Shown here in pieces: positions 59,601 through 64,000 of a DNA stretch of 64,000 nt (positions are counted from its first letter, which is position 1; each line of letters begins with the position of its first letter). This DNA comes from JABCPE02 sp963506915. Lineage in GTDB: Bacteria; Bacteroidota; Bacteroidia; Flavobacteriales; Weeksellaceae. Where the stretch lies: contig CAUORE010000004.1 of the NCBI GenBank assembly GCA_963506915.1, positions 1-64,000 of the forward strand, written 5' to 3'. The translations under genes were made by a program, and so were the position numbers. The notes below the pieces were generated by a model. It did no database searches. It saw nothing but the letters and a program-made list of their open reading frames with translations, and was not told where the DNA came from.

Positions 59601-61324
59601 TGAAAGAAACTTACGGAATTACTGTTTATCAGGAGCAGGTGATGCTTTTGTCACAGAAACTGGCCAATTTTACCAAAGGTGAAGCCGATACCCTGCGTAA
59701 AGCCATGGGTAAAAAGCAGAGAAATGTCTTGGATAAAATGTATCCGAAATTCATAGAGGGAGGAAAGGCGAATAATCTGGATGAAACGAAATTACAGAAA
59801 ATCTGGAAAGACTGGGAGGCGTTCGCAGAGTATGCTTTTAACAAGTCGCACTCCACATGTTACGCCCTGATAGCCTATCATACAGCTTACCTAAAAGCCA
59901 ACTACCCAGCCGAATATATGGCGAGTGTGATGAGTAATAATATCAACAACACTGCCCAAATCACCATGTTTATGGAAGATTGCAAGTCTATGGGCGTGGA
60001 TGTTCTGGGGCCGGATGTGAATGAAAGCCAATACAAATTCTCTGTGAACGAGAAAGGGCAGATTCGTTTTGGACTTGGGGCGATAAAGGGAATAGGCGAG
60101 GGGCCGAGCGAAGCCATAGATAAGGAAAGACAAAAGGGCAAATTCAAGGATGCTTTTGATTTTTTTGAGCGGGTTTCTTCATCACAGGTGAATAAGCGAG
60201 TGGTGGAAGGACTGGTAATGGCAGGGGCTTTTGATGAACTGGACACTTACCACAGAGCTCAGTATTTGGAGCCAGACAACTCAGGAAAGACGGCTGTTGA
60301 AAAACTCCTCAGATACGGACAAAACTATAATGAAAGTAAGTCCTCTGTGGAAAATTCGCTCTTTGCGGATATGATGGAAGAGGTTCAGATAGAGCGCTTT
60401 AAAATCGAGCCTCAGCCAGAATGGTCTAATATGTATAAACTTAATAAAGAAAAGGAAACCATCGGGTTTTATCTTTCTGCCCATCCGATAGATGAGTTTA
60501 AATATCAATACAAGTTCATGCAAGGCTCTTTGAGTAAAAGAAGTATCTTGGAAAAAGAGAGAAAGAATGAGCCAGAAGAGCATTTGGATGTGGCGGAAAG
60601 TGGTATAGATGCAGATATTTTAGAGGATGAAAATATAGATTTCGGTATGGATGCCGAGTCAGAAGAAATGGTGGAAGAAACGACCAAAAAAATAGAGCCG
60701 AGAGGTTTTCATAACTTCCTGAATTTGGATGAGGTGGAAAATTATAAATCTACAATCATCGCGAATAATGTTCCAGAGACCAATCTCAGCTGGAAAGACC
60801 GCCAAAATAATATGAATAAAGGCAAAGAATACACCGTGGCGGGAATGATTACGGAATATACTGTTCGGGATGGGAAGCGTGGCGGCGAAAAGGTGGCTTT
60901 TCTGACCTTGGAGGACTACGCAGGTTCGTGCTCTTTCCGTCTGGGAGACAGGGATTATATGAGGCTGAAAGACAAGATAGCTCCACAGAGATTTGTGATT
61001 TTAAAGATAAAATATTCCGTTTCGCAGGATGGAAGATGTTTCGTGAATGTGAATGATGTTTTGGAACTAAGGGATGCATTTGATAAATTTGCAAAATCTC
61101 TGACCGTTGTAATGCCGGTTCAGGATTTGAAAAAAGAAGATATAGAGTTTTTCAGAAATGAAATACTTACCAATAAAGGCGAGCATAAACTTAGCTTTTA
61201 TATCAAAAATCCTGAGGATAACAGCATCATAGAGCTGGTATCTATGCAGCATAAAATAAGGATTGATGATAATGTATTGAAGATGATACACAAAGTCGGT
61301 AGATACGATGTGTTTTTGAACTAA
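56690..61324 (+). CDS. dnaE: DNA polymerase III alpha subunit with fused DnaQ-type exonuclease
   Basis: A 1544-residue replicative polymerase. Residues 1-185 form a DEDDh 3'-5' exonuclease: Asp6 and Glu8 in FDTETTG, Asp105 in HNIDFD, His169 and Asp174 in HNAAAD. From about 247 a PHP domain follows (FHNHS, His252 and His254), but some metal-site positions look changed (VDLGNMMG in place of TDHGNMFG, around Asp285), so it is probably not a working exonuclease. The polymerase core has GPGRGSAAGSAVAY and PDIDIDF (Asp693, Asp695). A HhH motif (GLGAIKGIGEGP), an acidic insert near 1295-1335 and an OB fold near 1385-1450 follow. Fusion of proofreading and polymerase makes a separate DnaQ less necessary. 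Confidence 0.95.
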   Translation: MYLIFDTETTGLPQNFNAPLSDSENWPRMVQIAWQLHDENGELIENQDYIIKPEGYDIPFNATRIHGISTKMAQEQGRDLQEVLEEFTEVLKKTKVVAGHNIDFDYKIVGAELFRKGIENTLEKTPSADTMELGTDFCQLSGGKNGRYKSPKLEELYEKLYGKKFDEAHNAAADVNATAQVFFEMMRIGIIPAENLKISQEQLEAYQNLHPNPIKPFAIVIRRQVEDFNKKKKTVDFGDTDEVEIGDYFNFHNHSIFSSLQSTTSIEDLINRAKSDNFPAVGMVDLGNMMGAFKFISEVENYNSKVKKAHQEYIDQKQKAEEEGVEFSETEPQQKTIIPVLGCEFYISDRPEQKQFTKDDPDRRTNMVLLAKNFTGYKNLAKLSSIGFVKGFYFGVPRISRQMISQYKEGLIAVTSGISGDIPDAILNFGEQKGEELFKWWKEEFGEDFYVQIQNHGLYEEEHVNQTLLQFAEKYDVKILAQNETFYTEKSDADIQDIVSCIKDGEKLSTPIGRGFGKRRGLTSQEFYIKNTEEIKQAFRQYPDAFEAYTELLQKFEPYTLKRDVLLPEFDIPQEFQHEDDLKDGGKRGENAYLRHLTYEGAKKKYEEVTDEIAERLDFELEVIAKTGYPGYFLIVQDFCNEAKNMGVSVGPGRGSAAGSAVAYCIGITNVDPIKYDLLFERFLNPERISMPDIDIDFDDEGRDRIIKWVIDKYGQSNVAQIITYSVLGGKSAIKDAGRVLDVPIFETNNIAKLVPSVPGMNIAKALSKYDKLKDEDKVLVDEMKAILENPKDSRYRVLDSARKMEGCIRNTGIHACGVIITPEDISNLVPISIAAKDADILVSQFDNSVAESAGLLKMDFLGLRTLTIIKDALKLIRQRYNIDINPDEIPLDDAKTYQLFKEGRTVGIFQYESAGMQKYMRDLKPTVFADLIAMNALYRPGPIKYIPNFINRKHGVEEIVYDLPETEEYLKETYGITVYQEQVMLLSQKLANFTKGEADTLRKAMGKKQRNVLDKMYPKFIEGGKANNLDETKLQKIWKDWEAFAEYAFNKSHSTCYALIAYHTAYLKANYPAEYMASVMSNNINNTAQITMFMEDCKSMGVDVLGPDVNESQYKFSVNEKGQIRFGLGAIKGIGEGPSEAIDKERQKGKFKDAFDFFERVSSSQVNKRVVEGLVMAGAFDELDTYHRAQYLEPDNSGKTAVEKLLRYGQNYNESKSSVENSLFADMMEEVQIERFKIEPQPEWSNMYKLNKEKETIGFYLSAHPIDEFKYQYKFMQGSLSKRSILEKERKNEPEEHLDVAESGIDADILEDENIDFGMDAESEEMVEETTKKIEPRGFHNFLNLDEVENYKSTIIANNVPETNLSWKDRQNNMNKGKEYTVAGMITEYTVRDGKRGGEKVAFLTLEDYAGSCSFRLGDRDYMRLKDKIAPQRFVILKIKYSVSQDGRCFVNVNDVLELRDAFDKFAKSLTVVMPVQDLKKEDIEFFRNEILTNKGEHKLSFYIKNPEDNSIIELVSMQHKIRIDDNVLKMIHKVGRYDVFLN

Positions 61325-61353
61325 ATAAATTTTTTGGATAAAATAAATATAAA

Positions 61354-62082
61354 ATGATAGCAGTTTTTAAAAAAGAACTTTGGGCTTATTTTGGGAATTG
61401 GAGTGCGTGGGTCATCATCGCATCTTTCAGCCTTTTAGGAAGCTTGTTCTTGTTTTTCTTTGAGAATAATTTTAACTTTTTTGATATAGGCGCGGCTTCT
61501 ATGCAGACTTATTTTGTGCTGGTTCCGTGGCTTTTTATGTTCATCATTCCTGCACTTAGTATGAAAACTCTGGCAGAAGAGCAGCAGTCGGGAACGCTTG
61601 GCTGGCTTTTTTCTCAACCCTTGAAATTGACAGAGATTATCGGTGGTAAATTCCTGTCTGTGTGGTTGATAGGTGTTTTGTGCCTGTTGCCTTCCATCGT
61701 GTATTTTAATACGATTTCTACGCTCAGTATTCCAGAAGGAAATATAGATTTCGGGATGACTTTGGGCGGATATGCAGGATTATTGCTGCTTATAGGAGCA
61801 TTCACAGCGGTTGGGATTTTAGCATCAGCCTTATCATCTAACCAAGTGATGGCTTATCTTATAGGCGTTTTTTTATGTTTCTTCATGTTTTTTGGAATAG
61901 AGCAGCTGGCTTCGTATAAATTGCTGGGTGGTGGAGATTATATCCTTCAGAATCTTGGTTTTTATTATCATTATATCGCCTTTACGAGAGGTTTGATAGA
62001 CACTAAAGATGTGTTTTATTTCGGATTGATAATATTTTTAGGGCTAAAAGCAGCCATCCTTTTTGTTGAAAGAAAAAAATAA
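61354..62082 (+). CDS. gldF: gliding motility ABC transporter permease GldF
   Basis: A 242-residue ABC-2 type permease with six hydrophobic helices. The opening MIAVFKKELWAYFGNWSAWVI, the SMKTLAEEQQSGTLGWLFSQPLKLTEIIGGKFLSVWLIG segment and the end GLIDTKDVFYFGLIIFLGLKAAILFVERKK match GldF. In Flavobacterium, GldA, GldF and GldG form an ABC complex needed for gliding or stability of the apparatus. It precedes gldG by 62 bp and follows the polymerase by 29 bp. Whether this strain glides cannot be told. Confidence 0.93.
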   Translation: MIAVFKKELWAYFGNWSAWVIIASFSLLGSLFLFFFENNFNFFDIGAASMQTYFVLVPWLFMFIIPALSMKTLAEEQQSGTLGWLFSQPLKLTEIIGGKFLSVWLIGVLCLLPSIVYFNTISTLSIPEGNIDFGMTLGGYAGLLLLIGAFTAVGILASALSSNQVMAYLIGVFLCFFMFFGIEQLASYKLLGGGDYILQNLGFYYHYIAFTRGLIDTKDVFYFGLIIFLGLKAAILFVERKK

Positions 62083-62144
62083 AATATTCAAAATAAGAAG
62101 AAAGGAAATGAAGTAGGGAATTTTGAAAAAATGTATAAAATAAT

Positions 62145-63800
62145 ATGAAAAATAAGAAAATAATAATATCTATTGGGATTGTTTTAGTTCTGCTTGTTGG
62201 GATTTTTGGTTTTTCCACAAGGATAGACCTTACCCAAGAAAAAAGATACACCCTTACAGATTCCACGATAAAAACTCTGCAATCGGTGAAAAAACCGATG
62301 ATGATAGAGGTTTATCTCGATGGTGATTTCCCAGCGAGTTTTAAGCAGTTACAGAACGAAACCAAATTCATGCTGGAAGAGTTCCGAAAAATCAATCCAA
62401 AGATAGACTATAAATTCATAGACCCTATTAAGGAAAAAATATCGAGAGATACGCTGGAAGCTATGGGAATGCAGCCGTCTATTTTACCTAATATGAAAGA
62501 TGGTAAAATCTCTGAAATCGTCCTTTTCCCATATGCAGCGGTGAAATATAATACTTACGGGACAGCTATTCCTCTGATTATCCAGCAGACAGGGATAGAT
62601 GCATCAGAACAGCTGAATAAGTCTATTGAGAATTTGGAATACAATTTTGTTTCCACCATTAAAACCATGATTACCGAAAAGAGAAAAAATGTAGGATTTT
62701 TGGTTAATCATGATGAGCTTAGACCAGACCAGTTTCAGGGCTTCTTGCAGTTGGCTTTGGATAATTATAATGTAGGGCCGATTATTCCACACACCAGAGG
62801 AGAACTCACCATGGAAGATGTTCCTACGCTCCAGAAAATGGACGCGATAGTAATCGCCAAACCGAGAAAACCTTTTACTAACCAAGAAAAAGTAATTCTT
62901 GACCAATACATTATGAATGGCGGTAAAACCCTATGGATGCTGGATGCGGTAAATGCAGATATGGATACACTCTACCATTCCAAAAAAATAATGGCCTATC
63001 CGCAAGACCTTAACCTAACGGATTTTATGTTCAACTATGGTCTGAGAATCAATTCTGCCTTGGTTAAAGATTTCCAAAAAGCGGCTCTTAGAAGAATAGT
63101 TGTAGGAGAGATAGCAGGTAACCCTCAGTATGCCAGTCTATTGTGGCCGTATTTCCCACTTGGGATTAACGAAACAGGAAATCCTATCACTAGAAATATA
63201 AATCCTTTGAAATTTGAGTTTCCTACGGCGATAGATACTTTGGGAAGACCAGGAATTAAAACCCAAGTTCTCTACGAATCTAGTAACAGAACGACCTTGA
63301 AATCTACGCCTAATTATGTAGAACTGAGCGAATTGCAGAATATAGACAGCCTTAGTGTGATGGAAAAACCATCTACGCCGAAGATTTTTGCAGTGGCTTT
63401 GGAAGGGAAATTTAATTCTGCATATGCCAACAGAAGCGAGAAAAATGAATATCCAAAGTTCAAAGCAAAAAGTGGAGAGAATAAAATGATAGTTATCTCC
63501 GATGGAGATGTCGCTAGAAACCAAGTCATCAGAGGAGAACCGCTTCCTTTGGGCGAAGACCTAATGACTAACCAGCTCTATGGTAATGAGCAGTTTCTGA
63601 GAAATGTGCTGGAATATCTTCTGGATGATGACAATCTCATCGAGCTGCGCAGCCGAAGCATAGAAGTCCGCCTCTTGGATGGGAAGAGAATCAATGATGA
63701 GAAATCCTACTGGCAGTGGCTGAATCTATTATTGCCACTGGGAATTATCGGAGGTATGGGAGCATTGTTCTTCTGGCTGAGAAAGAGAAAATTTGCATAA
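62145..63800 (+). CDS. gldG: gliding motility ABC transporter subunit GldG
   Basis: A 551-residue GldG. It has an N-terminal helix (about 5-22, IIISIGIVLVLLVGIFGF), the conserved FSTRIDLTQEKRYTLTDSTIK, a large periplasmic region with KRKNVGFLVNHDEL, VIAKPRKPFTNQEKVILDQYIMNGGKTLWMLD and PLGEDLMTNQLYGNEQFLRNVLEYLLDD, and a C-terminal helix (LLLPLGIIGGMGALFFWL) with basic tail. The family is an ABC-associated accessory (also called a substrate-binding subunit). It is translated from the gldF-gldG message and ends in a terminator. Confidence 0.94.
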   Translation: MKNKKIIISIGIVLVLLVGIFGFSTRIDLTQEKRYTLTDSTIKTLQSVKKPMMIEVYLDGDFPASFKQLQNETKFMLEEFRKINPKIDYKFIDPIKEKISRDTLEAMGMQPSILPNMKDGKISEIVLFPYAAVKYNTYGTAIPLIIQQTGIDASEQLNKSIENLEYNFVSTIKTMITEKRKNVGFLVNHDELRPDQFQGFLQLALDNYNVGPIIPHTRGELTMEDVPTLQKMDAIVIAKPRKPFTNQEKVILDQYIMNGGKTLWMLDAVNADMDTLYHSKKIMAYPQDLNLTDFMFNYGLRINSALVKDFQKAALRRIVVGEIAGNPQYASLLWPYFPLGINETGNPITRNINPLKFEFPTAIDTLGRPGIKTQVLYESSNRTTLKSTPNYVELSELQNIDSLSVMEKPSTPKIFAVALEGKFNSAYANRSEKNEYPKFKAKSGENKMIVISDGDVARNQVIRGEPLPLGEDLMTNQLYGNEQFLRNVLEYLLDDDNLIELRSRSIEVRLLDGKRINDEKSYWQWLNLLLPLGIIGGMGALFFWLRKRKFA

Positions 63801-63804
63801 AATA

Positions 63805-63842
63805 AAAATCTACTTCGTTTATAGAAGTAGATTTTGTTTTTT
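63805..63842. terminator. terminator after gldG
   Basis: Arms AAAATCTACTTC and GAAGTAGATTTT form a 12-bp stem followed by a T-rich run; it may also serve the converging gene at the edge. Confidence 0.8.
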
Positions 63843-63871
63843 GGAATTAAATCAATTTAATAAAAGACAAT

Positions 63872-64000
63872 TCATTCTGAAATGGCGATTTCTATTTGTT
63901 CTTTATTGTTGTAACCATTGATTGTTTTTGTTTCAGAATCAAAATCTAACCAGAAAAAGTCTTTGATGTCAGCCAAAACTGTGATTTTCCCAGTGTTTTT
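63872..64000 (-). CDS. 3' end of an unidentified gene cut by the window edge
   Basis: A leftward frame open from the window end to a TGA at 63872-63874 encodes the last 42 residues of a protein, including ITVLADIKDFFWLDFDSETK and NGYNNKEQIEIAISE. The residue pattern is protein-like, with no signal or membrane segment in this part. It could be a cytoplasmic protein tail. I do not recognise the family. Only the C-terminal end is visible, so start, size and function are unknown. Confidence 0.5.
   Translation of the reverse strand, partial: KNTGKITVLADIKDFFWLDFDSETKTINGYNNKEQIEIAISE

Noticed and set aside
1..64000. CRISPR array, prophage, insertion sequence or integron.
   Set aside because: No direct repeats with regular spacers, no transposase or integrase, and no phage structural genes were seen.

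Overview
The window looks like chromosomal DNA of a flavobacterium, most likely close to Chryseobacterium/Elizabethkingia (Weeksellaceae-type). The sequence is AT-rich. Many genes are preceded by the Bacteroidota -7 promoter box TAnnTTTG rather than by strong Shine-Dalgarno sites. Lineage-typical genes include gliding genes gldF/gldG, a SusC/SusD pair, a Porin_10-like outer-membrane protein, a GYDIA-family GHMP kinase, an S46 dipeptidyl-peptidase and bacillithiol enzyme BshC. I see no phage, insertion sequence, CRISPR array, rRNA or canonical tRNA, so most of the window is ordinary core genome with a few accessory-looking patches.

Layout. 0-2.6 kb: an unrecognised protein, a lipoprotein, a DUF3592-like membrane protein and a deoxyhypusine-synthase-family protein. 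2.6-6.1 kb: an RNA-repair-like locus. It holds a WYL-domain regulator divergent from rtcB, and downstream of rtcB a 277-bp spacer with a tRNA-like T-arm plus UUCG hairpin and a long inverted repeat, followed by a slipin/SPFH gene. 6.2-13 kb: leftward genes for a DUF4241 protein, an alpha/beta hydrolase, a secreted protein, an Ig-like lipoprotein, a serine hydrolase lipoprotein, a 2-hydroxyacid dehydrogenase and an HU/CCDC81-like membrane protein. 13-24 kb: susC-susD, then porin, bshC, a LysM-receptor fusion and fabD. 24-35 kb: GYDIA kinase, pckA, a beta-propeller protein, dtd with a degenerate Rieske lipoprotein, greA, HIT, clpX, glyS, a secreted protein and a YkgJ-type protein. 35-39 kb: S46 peptidase, pdxH, rimM and rpsP. 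39-46 kb: a MacAB-like export operon and, divergent from it, two microproteins, a small membrane protein and a TolC-like channel. 46-56.6 kb: fumC, a phosphodiesterase lipoprotein, a DtxR-like regulator, menA, a UPF0173 hydrolase, purD-guaA, an acetyl-CoA hydrolase/transferase and a nitroreductase. 56.7-64 kb: a DnaQ-DnaE fusion polymerase, gldF-gldG and the 3' end of one more gene.

How genes work together. The ABC ATPase, two permeases, adaptor and TolC-like channel can form one tripartite exporter. SusC and SusD form one outer-membrane nutrient importer, but no degradative enzyme lies beside them. GldF and GldG belong to the gliding ABC complex, whose ATPase GldA is not in the window. PurD and GuaA are both purine biosynthesis enzymes. 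The most unusual unit is WYL regulator - rtcB - structured RNA - slipin. It resembles RNA-repair operons of other bacteria in pairing an RNA ligase with a tRNA mimic, but has no Ro60 (TROVE) gene in view. All functional calls come from reading motifs by eye; no database search was run.
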